The notes beneath the pieces are model-generated. The model did not search any database and had not been told where the DNA came from. It saw only the letters and a list, made by a program, of their open reading frames with translations. DNA of 29,826 bases from Chloroflexota bacterium (GTDB lineage Bacteria > Chloroflexota > Anaerolineae > Aggregatilineales > UBA2796). The stretch covers positions 1-29,826 of the forward strand of contig RFIM01000041.1 of assembly GCA_003695215.1 (NCBI GenBank). The letters are read 5' to 3'. Both the position numbers and the translations under genes were made by a program. Position 1 is the first letter of the stretch. Every line of letters begins with the position of its first letter. Positions 1 to 7,399 of the stretch are shown here, piece by piece.

Positions 1-779
1 AGGCGCTCGCCTGTGCGCACATGCCACAAATGCACGGCGCTGCGTGGCGCGGCGCGCTCACCTGCGGCCAGCGTCAGCCGATCAGGGCTATAGGCAACTG
101 CCAAAAGTTGATTGGCTGCGCCGCGCAGCACGCCGACCTGTTTGCGGCTTTCCACATCCCACAAGTAGACCGCTTTGTCAGTGCCCGCTGAGGCAAAAGT
201 GCGGCTATCAGGGCTGAAAGCCACGCTCAAGACAGCGCCGCCATGCCCTTTGAAGACCTTCTCGCGGTCCCCGTGCGGCAGCGTCCACAAGCTGACCAGC
301 TCGTCAATGGCGCCGCTAGCTAGCCAGCGCCCGTTCGGGCTGACGGCCAGGCTAGTCACAGGTGCGCGCGACGGGCCGAGCTGCTTTTCTTCCGTGCCCT
401 TGTCAGTGCGCCAAAAGCGGATAGTGCGGTCATTGCTGGCAGAGATGACCAAGCGTCCATCAGGGCTGAAGGCAACGGCGTTCACAGCGCTCTCGTGTGC
501 TCGCATCACGTAGAGCTCTTGGGGTGGCTGCACTTGCCACAGGCGCACGCTGCCATCGCGCATGGCCAGCGCCAAAAGGCGGCTATCAGGGCTGAGCGCG
601 ATGCCCGCAATGCTGCCCGCGCCGCCCTGAACGCGGATGACGGCTAGCGGCTGCAACTGCGCCGCGTTTTGCGGCGTGATCATGCTGCGCGCTGAGAGCT
701 GTGCCTGCGCCAAGCTCGGCATGGCAAGGCACACTAGAATCAGGCTGAAAATCGTCAGTAGACGAAATCGGCGTTTCAT
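1..779 (-). CDS. Exported WD40-repeat protein, C-terminus beyond window
   Basis: The frame opens at an ATG (777-779) with GGAG ten bases upstream and stays open to the window edge, so about 259 N-terminal residues are seen and the C-terminus is missing. Residues 1-25 form a Sec-type signal peptide (basic MKRRFR, a hydrophobic stretch, then SLAQAQ as a likely cleavage site). After it, at least five WD40 blades follow, recognisable from repeated IALSPDSR, AVAFSPDGR, SLAVSPNGR, SVAFSPDSR and AVAYSPD strands and from VRLW, IRFW, VSLW and VYLW strand ends. WD40 propellers are protein-interaction scaffolds, so no enzymatic role is inferred. The product probably acts outside the membrane. It is divergent from the gene at 896 and shares a 116-base spacer in which I could not place a convincing promoter. 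It could also be the sensor-like part of a longer multidomain protein whose remainder is off the edge. Confidence 0.9.
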   Translation of the reverse strand, partial: MKRRFRLLTIFSLILVCLAMPSLAQAQLSARSMITPQNAAQLQPLAVIRVQGGAGSIAGIALSPDSRLLALAMRDGSVRLWQVQPPQELYVMRAHESAVNAVAFSPDGRLVISASNDRTIRFWRTDKGTEEKQLGPSRAPVTSLAVSPNGRWLASGAIDELVSLWTLPHGDREKVFKGHGGAVLSVAFSPDSRTFASAGTDKAVYLWDVESRKQVGVLRGAANQLLAVAYSPDRLTLAAGERAAPRSAVHLWHVRTGER

Positions 780-895
780 GGGATGATCGCTCCGAAGATG
801 TGCTAGCGTGAGAACGCTGGGCGTGGTTCACAGGGCATTGTATGCTGCCATTTTAGCGGATCATTGCGCCATTATGCGTGCCAAATGGATAACAA

Positions 896-2230
896 ATGCG
901 CCTTCTCAGCTATTTTCTAGCCTACCTTTTGATCGGCGCCTTTGGCGCGCCGCTGCTGGGCAATCTGTACGAGCCTGAGGCCAATTACATCCTCTACCGC
1001 TTCGCCGTCAACCTTGCCGAAGGCCGCGGCTTGCTCTACGGCGCGCTGACGGGCAACGTGACTACTTTCCCGCTATCGCCTGCGGCGCTCGCGCTCTTGT
1101 ATCGGCTCGGCATTGAGCCTTCGCTGGGCAATTACCTGCTCAATAGCGTAGCAGCGGCGCTCGGCGCGCTGTGCCTGGCTCTATGGTTGAACAGGCCGCT
1201 GCTCGGCGCGCTTTACGCCTTGCTGATGTTGATCCAGCCCTCGCCGCTGCTGAGCTTGATGTTGGCGCTAAGCGCGCTAGGCGCCTTGCTTTTGGTGCAC
1301 GGCAAGCCGCTCTTAGCGGGCATCAGTCTTGGCTTGGCGGCCCTTAGCGCGCCTTACGCAGCCCTGGCGGCGCTCGCGCTCGCCTTTGCTGCTGCCGCGC
1401 AGAGCTGGTCAGCATGGCGGCGCTTCAGCGCGCCTGCGCTCGGCTTGCCGCTCCTGATTGGCGTGGCGCTGTACGCCGCTTACGCGCCCTTCCACCTCAG
1501 CCTGCCCTTGCCCGACTGGACGCGCCTTGCCGCCTACAGCGACCTGGACGGGCCGCCTGCAGCGGCTCAGATCGGCCTGTGGCTCGCTGAAAATACCGCG
1601 CCTGAGGCCCAGATCATCGCCAATGAAGCTGCGCTGATCGGCTATTATGCCCTGCCGCGCCGCCTTCTCGATCTTGACGGTAAAATCATGCCCGCGCTGC
1701 GCGACCGCTTCCTGATGTTCCGCTATGCGCCTGACGTCGTGGTACTGCGCGATGGCGAGTCGGTCGGTTGGGAGAATTTTGCCACAACCTACGCGCTGAT
1801 GTATCGAAGCGGCGCGCTCAGCGTCTATCAGCGCGTGGTGAACTGGTCAGCTATGGACGATCATGGCGTGGATCTTAACTTGAGCGCGCGCTTCGATCGC
1901 CAGGATATGCGTTTGGTCAACGTCGGCATTGGGCGGCTGCTGCGGCCTGGCGATCTAGTGCGCGTGCGCTTGGATTGGCAGTTGCGCTATGTGCCGCGCC
2001 AAACGGTCGAGATCAAGCTCAATTTGCTTGGCGATGATGGCCTACCTGTGGCAGGCGTGATCGATCGCTTGCCTGCTGAGGTGTGGCAGCAAGGCGACTT
2101 CAGCACGTATCACCTGATGGTCTTGCCTGCCAATGTGCCTGCAGGCGACTTACGCCTGTTTCTTGGCGTGGACGTGAACGCGGGCAGCCTGGCCGATTTG
2201 CAAGTGGCGCGCGTGCGCTGCGAGCCTTGA
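896..2230 (+). CDS. GT-C-like membrane protein, possibly a mannosyltransferase relative
   Basis: A 444-residue protein with about six to seven hydrophobic helices in residues 1-205, then a soluble C-terminal half. The first extracytoplasmic loop (residues 25-50, EPEANYILYRFAVNLAEGRG) resembles the acidic first loop of GT-C polyprenyl-phosphate-dependent glycosyltransferases. Residues 226-315 (IGLWLAENTAPEAQIIANE and the following GYYALPRRLLDLDG) match the post-membrane segment commonly seen in GT39/GT83-like proteins. The last 110 residues are beta-rich and I do not recognise them. Standard GT-C enzymes have 8-13 helices and are longer, so this is a shortened or divergent member. It may not be catalytically active. 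The start has no clear Shine-Dalgarno sequence. It stands alone as a transcription unit, divergent from the WD40 gene and followed by the spoVS promoter. Confidence 0.75.
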   Translation: MRLLSYFLAYLLIGAFGAPLLGNLYEPEANYILYRFAVNLAEGRGLLYGALTGNVTTFPLSPAALALLYRLGIEPSLGNYLLNSVAAALGALCLALWLNRPLLGALYALLMLIQPSPLLSLMLALSALGALLLVHGKPLLAGISLGLAALSAPYAALAALALAFAAAAQSWSAWRRFSAPALGLPLLIGVALYAAYAPFHLSLPLPDWTRLAAYSDLDGPPAAAQIGLWLAENTAPEAQIIANEAALIGYYALPRRLLDLDGKIMPALRDRFLMFRYAPDVVVLRDGESVGWENFATTYALMYRSGALSVYQRVVNWSAMDDHGVDLNLSARFDRQDMRLVNVGIGRLLRPGDLVRVRLDWQLRYVPRQTVEIKLNLLGDDGLPVAGVIDRLPAEVWQQGDFSTYHLMVLPANVPAGDLRLFLGVDVNAGSLADLQVARVRCEP

Positions 2231-2283
2231 GCGCTTGCTGTGAGGTATCACAAAAAGTGTAGTGAAAAAGGTAAAATTTGCGC

Positions 2284-2312
2284 TTGGAATTGAACGGCTT
2301 TGCCGTTACAAT
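2284..2312 (+). promoter_or_regulatory. Sigma-70-like promoter upstream of spoVS
   Basis: TTGGAA (2284-2289), a 17-base spacer and TACAAT (2307-2312) give a well-spaced housekeeping-type promoter. The predicted transcript would carry about 100 bases of leader before the spoVS start at 2422. The prediction rests on sequence match only. Confidence 0.55.
2293..2307. promoter_or_regulatory. Inverted repeat in the spoVS promoter spacer, candidate operator
   Basis: AACGGC-TTT-GCCGTT is a perfect 6-base inverted repeat that fills the spacer between the -35 and -10 boxes and overlaps the first base of the -10. A protein bound here would block polymerase, so it is a candidate repressor site. The half-site lies in AATTGAACGG (2288-2297), a 10-mer repeated at 20671-20680 in the fadN promoter. 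Confidence 0.35.
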
Positions 2313-2421
2313 GTCCATTAAGCGCACCTTGCGATGGCGTATCAATGCAGCATGAGCCTTCACAGCCGTTGCGCAGTTCGCAGGTATCTGGGCAGCGCAT
2401 CATACTAAGGAATTGCGAGAC

Positions 2422-2700
2422 ATGGTAGACATAATCAAGGTTTCGGCTCGTTCACGGTCAACCGCTGTAGCAGGCGCAATCGCCGGTGTTGTGCGCGAAC
2501 ACAAGCGCGCCGAGATTCAGGCGATTGGCGCAGGCGCAGTCAATCAGGCTATCAAGGCGGCTGCCATTGCACGTGGCTATCTCGCTGATGATGGGATTGA
2601 TGTGATCTGCATTCCGTATTTCACTGAGGTGACCATCGAAGATCAGGAGCGGACAGCGCTACGGCTCATCGTTGAGCCGCGCATCATCGCGGACTCATAA
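2422..2700 (+). CDS. spoVS: Stage V sporulation protein S family (SpoVS)
   Basis: A 92-residue protein with the complete SpoVS signature: an N-terminal IIKVSARS strand, AGAIAGVVRE, IQAIGAGAVNQAIKAAAIARG (split here over residues 32-52), IDVICIPYF and LRLIVEP. SpoVS proteins have an Alba-like fold and are thought to bind nucleic acid. In Bacillus subtilis the protein affects spore coat assembly, but the family is common in non-sporulating bacteria, including Chloroflexota and Thermus. The ATG at 2422 is chosen over an in-frame TTG at 2413 because AAGG (2407-2410) lies 11 bases before the ATG and only two before the TTG. The stop codon TAA is directly followed by the ATG of the PHP gene with no base between, so the two are probably cotranscribed and coupled. 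Confidence 0.93.
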   Translation: MVDIIKVSARSRSTAVAGAIAGVVREHKRAEIQAIGAGAVNQAIKAAAIARGYLADDGIDVICIPYFTEVTIEDQERTALRLIVEPRIIADS

Positions 2701-3534
2701 ATGCGCGTTGATCTGCATCTGCACAGCACTGCCTCAGATGGCGCGCTGACGCCCGCTGAGGTGGTGCAAGCAGCGCTCAAGCATCGGCTAGACGCCATTG
2801 CGCTGACCGATCACGATACTGTAGAGGGCGTCATACCTGCTCAGCAAGCGGCGCAAGGCGCGCCCTTGCGCGTGATCGCGGGCGTCGAGCTGAGCGCTGA
2901 GGAAGACGGCAAAGAACGGCACGTGCTCGGCTACGCCTTCGATCCGAGCCACGCTGCGCTCAACAACTTGCTCGCTCGGCTGAAGGCAGGGCGCATTGCG
3001 CGCATTCACGCCATTCTAGAGAAGCTAGGGCGGCTGGGCATCACCGTGGCGCCAGAGCGCGTCTTCGCCTTGGCGCAAGGCGGCTCTGTGGGCAGGCCGC
3101 ACGTGGCGCGCGCGCTGGTAGCCCAAGGCGTAGTCAGCACGGTTAGCGAGGCCTTTCAGCGCTATCTGGCCAACGGCGCGGCCGCCTTCGTGCCGAATGC
3201 GCGCCTGAGCCTTGAGGAAGCTATTGCCGTCATTCACCAAAGCGGTGGCGTCGCTGTGTTGGCGCATCCAGGCAGGCTGGCTGATTACCGCACCTTGCTG
3301 ACGCGCCTGTTGCCGCTCGGTTTAGACGGCGTGGAAGTCTACTATCCCGATCACGGGCGAGCGCTGATCCGCGAGCTGCGCGCCTTCGCCTTTCAACACA
3401 AGCTGCTGATCACTGGCGGCTCGGACTTCCATCGGCGCGATGCCACAGGCAGCGTGCGCATCGGCGCCCTCGGCTTCCCAAAGGACTTCGATCCTATCGC
3501 TGCTATCGAGGCGCGCGCCGCCCGCTACCGCTGA
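2701..3534 (+). CDS. PHP-domain metal-dependent phosphoesterase (RNase AM/YciV type)
   Basis: A 277-residue protein, the usual length for the RnaAM/YciV branch of the PHP superfamily. The metal site is intact: H6 and H8 (DLHLHS), D37-H38-D39 (LTDHDT), E63 (AGVELS), H74, H134 (GRPHVA), H189 (LAHPGR), and D242 with H244 (GSDFHR). Characterised relatives dephosphorylate 3',5'-nucleoside bisphosphates and trim RNA 5' ends, using Mn2+ or similar ions in the cytoplasm. The insertion at residues 90-165 between metal motifs is typical of this branch. The start codon abuts the spoVS stop, which hints at a shared nucleic-acid-related role. Family assignment is firm; the exact substrate is inferred. Confidence 0.92.
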   Translation: MRVDLHLHSTASDGALTPAEVVQAALKHRLDAIALTDHDTVEGVIPAQQAAQGAPLRVIAGVELSAEEDGKERHVLGYAFDPSHAALNNLLARLKAGRIARIHAILEKLGRLGITVAPERVFALAQGGSVGRPHVARALVAQGVVSTVSEAFQRYLANGAAAFVPNARLSLEEAIAVIHQSGGVAVLAHPGRLADYRTLLTRLLPLGLDGVEVYYPDHGRALIRELRAFAFQHKLLITGGSDFHRRDATGSVRIGALGFPKDFDPIAAIEARAARYR

Positions 3535-3564
3535 TTGGGCATTCCACGCGCCGCTCGCTAAGAT
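3535..3564 (+). promoter_or_regulatory. Possible promoter before the redoxin gene
   Basis: TTGGGC (3535-3540), an 18-base spacer and TAAGAT (3559-3564) lie in the 64-base gap after the PHP gene. The boxes are imperfect, so read-through from the spoVS promoter is an equally good explanation. Confidence 0.3.
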
Positions 3565-3598
3565 TCCCTGTAATGTCGGTTAGAAAATACCTGAGGCC

Positions 3599-4153
3599 AT
3601 GCGGAAACTTCCAAGCGAACTCCTCGATTCGCCCGTCACAGGGCTGAATTTGGCAGGCGCCACCTTGCGCGATCAGCTCAATCCTGATGGGCAGACTCTG
3701 CTCGTGTTCTTGCGGCACTTCGGCTGCCTCTTCTGCCGCGAGATGGTCGCCGACCTGCGCGACCTCAGCCGCGCTATGCCCGACTACCCGCCGATTGTCT
3801 TTTTCTATCAAGGCACGCCAGAGGAAGGCGCGGCCTTCATGCGCAAGCTCTGGGCAGAGGCGCGCGCCATCGCTGACCTGCCCAAGCGCTTTTACAACGC
3901 CTTCGGCTTAGAGCGCGGCAGCCTAGGGCAGATGTTCGGCGCCCCAGTTTGGGCCTGTGGCCTGCGCGCTGCCCTCAAAGGGCATTTCATCGGCAAGCCT
4001 GTCGGCGATCCCTGGACGATGCCTGGCCTGTTCTTAGTCGAGCAGGAGACGATCACCTGGCAGCACGACTTCAAGCACGCCGGCGATCATCCTGATTGGC
4101 GGACGATTCCAAGCCTGGCAGCACAACAACGCCTGCAGCCCATGAGCGCTTGA
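3599..4153 (+). CDS. Peroxiredoxin-like (PRXL2/SelL-type) redoxin
   Basis: A 184-residue thioredoxin-fold protein of the AhpC/TSA-related PRXL2 (SelL-like) group. The redox motif is C43-L-F-C46 in HFGCLFCREMVADL, at the end of the first strand where the group carries its CxxC or UxxC. The C-terminal FKHAGDHPDW segment is also diagnostic of the group. Members are assumed to reduce peroxides or protein disulfides using thioredoxin-type electron donors, but substrates are poorly known. An additional cysteine, C120, is present. ATG 3599 follows GAGG closely. The stop TGA overlaps the ATG of the next gene (TGATG at 4151-4155), so translation of the alpha/beta-hydrolase-fold gene is probably coupled to this one. 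Confidence 0.85.
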   Translation: MRKLPSELLDSPVTGLNLAGATLRDQLNPDGQTLLVFLRHFGCLFCREMVADLRDLSRAMPDYPPIVFFYQGTPEEGAAFMRKLWAEARAIADLPKRFYNAFGLERGSLGQMFGAPVWACGLRAALKGHFIGKPVGDPWTMPGLFLVEQETITWQHDFKHAGDHPDWRTIPSLAAQQRLQPMSA

Positions 4154-4899
4154 TGGCTGACGCGCCACTGACCTTGATCGCGCTGCACGGCAACGGCGGC
4201 AGCGCCCAGCGCTTCGCCCTTTGCGCGCCGTACATGCCGCCTGAAGTGCATTTCGTGCCGCTGACCATGGATGGCTTCGGCGCCGTGCCGCGCAATCCCG
4301 CCTTGAAGCGCATGCGCGATTACGCCGAGCGCCTGGCAGGGCTGGTCGTGCCTGAGCGCCGCCCGCGCCTGCTGCTTGGGCACGGCATCGGCGGCGCCTT
4401 CGTCCTGGAGCTGATCCAGCATCAGCCTGAGATAGTCGATGCGATAATCCTGCATGCGCCTGTTGGCACGCGCTTGGAATCGCGGCGCTTCCCTAAGCTG
4501 ATGAAGCTGCCTTTCATGCGCGCTTTGGGCAAGTGGCTGATCAGCGAGCCGCTCTTGCGTCCGCTATGGCGGCGCCTGCTGTTCCGTCAGCCTGTGCCCA
4601 ACGACCATCTGCAGCAATTCTTCAGCGCCTATCGGCACTGCGCTGCCTTCGGGCAAATGTTCGATCTGATCACGGCCGAGTGGTTCAAGGGCTTGCGCCC
4701 GAGCAGCGTGCCTGCAGGCTTGCTCTGGGGCGGGCGCGAACGCGTGCTGAGCGTTGAGCATGTCGAGGACTACAAGGCGCTTTTGCCGCGCCACGTCGTG
4801 CGCATCGTGCCAGAATGGGATCATTTTCCGATGATCGAGCAGCCTGCGCAGTACGCAGCCGAAGTTTCCGCATTGGCGCAACGAGTCCTGGCTTTGTGA
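4153..4899 (+). CDS. Alpha/beta-hydrolase-fold protein with glycine at the nucleophile position
   Basis: A 248-residue alpha/beta-hydrolase fold: oxyanion-loop LHGNGG (residues 11-16), nucleophile elbow LLGHGIGG (residues 74-81), acid strand LLWGGRE and histidine loop EWDHFPMIEQP (H224). The elbow normally reads GxSxGG, but here residue 78 is glycine, so the catalytic serine is absent. The acid position is E196 and the histidine is kept. Classical ester hydrolysis therefore looks impossible, and the protein may be a binding or chaperone-like relative or act by another chemistry. ATG 4153 is chosen over an in-frame TTG at 4096 because it overlaps the redoxin stop (TGATG) and gives a normal N-terminus for the fold. 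Twenty bases separate it from the dikinase gene, so the three genes form one operon. Confidence 0.85.
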   Translation: MADAPLTLIALHGNGGSAQRFALCAPYMPPEVHFVPLTMDGFGAVPRNPALKRMRDYAERLAGLVVPERRPRLLLGHGIGGAFVLELIQHQPEIVDAIILHAPVGTRLESRRFPKLMKLPFMRALGKWLISEPLLRPLWRRLLFRQPVPNDHLQQFFSAYRHCAAFGQMFDLITAEWFKGLRPSSVPAGLLWGGRERVLSVEHVEDYKALLPRHVVRIVPEWDHFPMIEQPAQYAAEVSALAQRVLAL

Positions 4900-4919
4900 G
4901 ACAAGGTGAGGCGTGATCG

Positions 4920-7214
4920 ATGAGCTACTACGGCACCTTGACGGGCAAAAAAGAGCGCTTGTGGTTGCCTTTAGGCTATGGCGGCGCCGCTAAATACGGC
5001 ATCGGGCCCAAGGCGGCGCTGCTGGACGTGGCGCGGCGCTACCGCTTGCCTGTGCCAATCGGCATCATCTTGGTGGATGAGGCGTGGCGGCGTGCGCTGG
5101 GCAGCGGCTTAGTGCGCCGCCACGATGATGGCTCGATCAGCGTGCCCGATCCTTCGCGCTTGGTCTTCGCCATCGGCTTCCCAAACTTCGAATGGGAATT
5201 GCCTGGCCCGTTCGCTGTGCGCTCGGCTTTCTCGGCTGAAGATGGAGAGGCGCAGAGCTTGGCGGGCTATTTTGCCACGCGCCTGAACGTCGATGGGCGC
5301 GACCCTGTGCAGCTGGCGGAGGCGCTCGGCGCCGTTTGGGGATCGGCTGAGCGGCATCAGGCGCAGCTCGGCGCCTTGCGCCGCGATGTGTTGATCATGC
5401 GCATGGTAGACGCCAAGCACAGCGGCGTCGCCTTCACCGAACACGTGCACGCCGACGATCTGGTCAATTTCACTGAAGGCTTGGCCGATAAGCTGGTCAG
5501 CGGCGCTGTAGCGGGCCAGTCGCTCAGCTTGCCCAAGCTGCGCCCTGGCGAAAAGCCCAACGCCGACCTGCCCGCTTGGGCGCAGCGCCTGCAGCTCTTG
5601 CTGCGCCAGGTGCGCCGCGTCTTCAGCCACAAGCGCAGCGGACGCGACTGGGACATCGAATGGGCTGATGATGGCACGACCTGCTGGCTGATTCAAATTC
5701 GCCCGATCACGCGCCCGACTCGGCGCAACGAAGCCTTCACTATCGCCAATCACAAGGAAATCTTGCCGCCCTTGCCGTCTGTGTTCATGACTAGCCTGAT
5801 CGCCTCGTGCGCCGATCGCCTTTTCGCCTACTACCGCGCTTTCGATAGCGCCCTGCCTGAAAATCGCCCATTCATCGAGGTCTTCAACGGGCGCCCATAC
5901 ATCAACCTCTCCTTGATGGTCGAGATGATGCGCACCTTCGGCCTGCCTTCTAAACTGGTGACTGACTCGATCGGCGGCGAAGTCGAGCGGGACTATCCCG
6001 CCAATGTGTGGCAGATGCTCCGTAAGGCGGTGCCACTGATGCGCTTCGGCATGGCGCAGCTCTTCGCTGTGCAAACGGCGCGCCGCAAGCAGCGCCGCAT
6101 ATATCAGCAAACTGCGCAAACTTTCGAACGCTTCGATCAGCTCATCAGCGCGGCGCAGCGCGTCTACACAGAGCTGGTCACAGGTATGTTCGCGCTGACT
6201 TCGGCCATCAGCCTGCCGATGTTGCTGCTGCGCCGCTTTGGCGTGCTAGAAGAGCATAGCCTGCGCACGCGCAGCATCGCCACAGCGCTTTATACCGATC
6301 TCGCGCCTTTGCGGCAGCTTGCGGCGAACAATGCTGCTGTGCGCGCGGCGCTTCAGCGCGGCGCCTTGCCCGACGACCCGACTTTCCGCGCCCAATGGGA
6401 ACGCTACCTGAAAAAGCACGGGCATCGCGGCATTTACGAGAGCGATCTTGCGCGTCCGCGCTTCCACGAGCAGCCTGCGCCGCTCTTGAGCATGCTCTTG
6501 GCGCCCTCAACCGAGCGCAAGCCGCCACGGCGTACGCTCAAAGGGCTGCTGACTTTGCCCTTGGCCTGGCAAGCGAACCGCGCGGTGCGCGCGCGCGAAC
6601 AACTGCGCTATCACGCTATGCGCGCTTTTGACGTGCTGCGCGCCAATTTGCTGCGCTTGGCCAAGCGAGCTGTTCAGCGCGCTCAGCTGCCCGAGCCTGA
6701 TTCAATCTGGGAGCTGACCATTGACGAGGTCTTGCGCCTGGACGACGGCTGGGCACCTGATGCAGTCTTCTTTGCTGAGCGCACAGCCGAGATCGCGCGC
6801 CTGAAGCGCCTGCCTGTGCCTGATCTCTTGCATCGCTTTGACGATCTCGAGCGCGATCTGCCACCTGAGGCGCGCTCGCCACACCTGCGCGGCATCAGCC
6901 TGACGGTCGGCGAAGTCGTAGGGCGCGCCTGGGTGCTGCACGAGCCGACTCAAACGCCACCGCCATTCGAGCCGCCTGTGATCCTTGTGGCGCGCTCAGT
7001 GGACGTCGGCTGGTTGCCGATCTTCGCGCAGGTGCAAGGCGCCGTCGTTGAGACGGGCGGCGATCTCTCGCACGGCTCGATCATCCTGCGCGAGCTTGGC
7101 TTGCCGTCTATCACCAATGTGCGCGCTGCCACGCGCCTGATTCAAAATGGCGATTGGCTGCACCTAAAAGCAGGGCAAGGCCTGGTGGCGCTGGAAGGCG
7201 CGTCCAGCAGCTGA
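4920..7214 (+). CDS. PEP-synthase/rifampin-phosphotransferase-like dikinase, unknown acceptor
   Basis: A 764-residue protein with two recognisable ends. Residues 24-275 are a PPDK-type ATP-grasp domain: KYGIGPKAALLDVARRY, LPVPIGI, the phosphate-binding FAVRSAFSAEDGE, and IQIRPITRPTRR at the domain end. Residues 670-755 are a swivelling phosphohistidine domain with GGDLSHGSIILRELGLPSI, catalytic His718. The C-terminal PEP/pyruvate-binding barrel of PPDK and PpsA is absent. Residues 280-660 form a helical region I do not recognise. This order (ATP domain, middle acceptor domain, His domain) matches rifampin phosphotransferase, so transfer of the ATP beta-phosphate to a small molecule or protein is inferred; rifampin itself is only one possibility. 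A strong ribosome site AAGGTGAGG (4903-4911) precedes ATG 4920. It ends the redoxin operon. Confidence 0.85.
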   Translation: MSYYGTLTGKKERLWLPLGYGGAAKYGIGPKAALLDVARRYRLPVPIGIILVDEAWRRALGSGLVRRHDDGSISVPDPSRLVFAIGFPNFEWELPGPFAVRSAFSAEDGEAQSLAGYFATRLNVDGRDPVQLAEALGAVWGSAERHQAQLGALRRDVLIMRMVDAKHSGVAFTEHVHADDLVNFTEGLADKLVSGAVAGQSLSLPKLRPGEKPNADLPAWAQRLQLLLRQVRRVFSHKRSGRDWDIEWADDGTTCWLIQIRPITRPTRRNEAFTIANHKEILPPLPSVFMTSLIASCADRLFAYYRAFDSALPENRPFIEVFNGRPYINLSLMVEMMRTFGLPSKLVTDSIGGEVERDYPANVWQMLRKAVPLMRFGMAQLFAVQTARRKQRRIYQQTAQTFERFDQLISAAQRVYTELVTGMFALTSAISLPMLLLRRFGVLEEHSLRTRSIATALYTDLAPLRQLAANNAAVRAALQRGALPDDPTFRAQWERYLKKHGHRGIYESDLARPRFHEQPAPLLSMLLAPSTERKPPRRTLKGLLTLPLAWQANRAVRAREQLRYHAMRAFDVLRANLLRLAKRAVQRAQLPEPDSIWELTIDEVLRLDDGWAPDAVFFAERTAEIARLKRLPVPDLLHRFDDLERDLPPEARSPHLRGISLTVGEVVGRAWVLHEPTQTPPPFEPPVILVARSVDVGWLPIFAQVQGAVVETGGDLSHGSIILRELGLPSITNVRAATRLIQNGDWLHLKAGQGLVALEGASSS

Positions 7215-7221
7215 CCCGAAT

Positions 7222-7244
7222 CGGGCGCTTCAATCACGCGCCCG
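7222..7244 (+). terminator. Hairpin after the dikinase gene, possible terminator
   Basis: CGGGCGC (7222-7228) and GCGCCCG (7238-7244) form a perfect 7-base stem around a 9-base loop, seven bases after the dikinase stop. There is no T-run behind it, so it is at best a weak or factor-assisted terminator. Confidence 0.35.
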
Positions 7245-7306
7245 CCTGGAGGCCTGATAGCAGCACTATCGCTTTCGAACACTACCTCGCCGCTGAGAAG
7301 CGCTGA

Positions 7307-7399
7307 GTGATCATGCTGATGGACGCTGATGGCACTCAGCTCGCTCAGCTGACGGATAGCTACGCCTTTGAGCCTGCTTGGTGGCATCCGCGCTCGCCT
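7307..7399 (+). pseudogene. Remnant of a TolB/PD40 beta-propeller gene
   Basis: In the frame starting at GTG 7307 the translation reads MLMDADGTQLAQLTD and then FEPAWWHP, a close match to one PD40 (TolB-type) propeller blade, whose usual pattern is an MDADG turn, a QLT strand and a PAWSPDG strand. A stop (TGA 7304-7306) lies immediately before it. The similarity ends where the 3' end of the convergent GH13-like gene begins, although the frame stays open to 7789 as an antisense shadow. I read it as the leftover of a propeller gene broken by deletion or insertion at this junction. Two complete propeller genes occur elsewhere in the window. The fragment is short and could be chance. Confidence 0.4.

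Noticed and set aside
181..600. Repeated GGCTATCAGGGCTGA-like strings near the left edge
   Set aside because: They encode the repeated SPDS/SPDG strand of WD40 blades, not a separate DNA repeat.
2334..2408. 24-codon leader-peptide-like frame before spoVS
   Set aside because: It has no ribosome site or regulatory codon run, so I cannot distinguish it from chance.
5109..6119. 336-residue open frame on the minus strand inside the dikinase gene
   Set aside because: It is antisense to a well-supported domain protein, matches no family I know, and long antisense frames are expected at this GC content and codon use.
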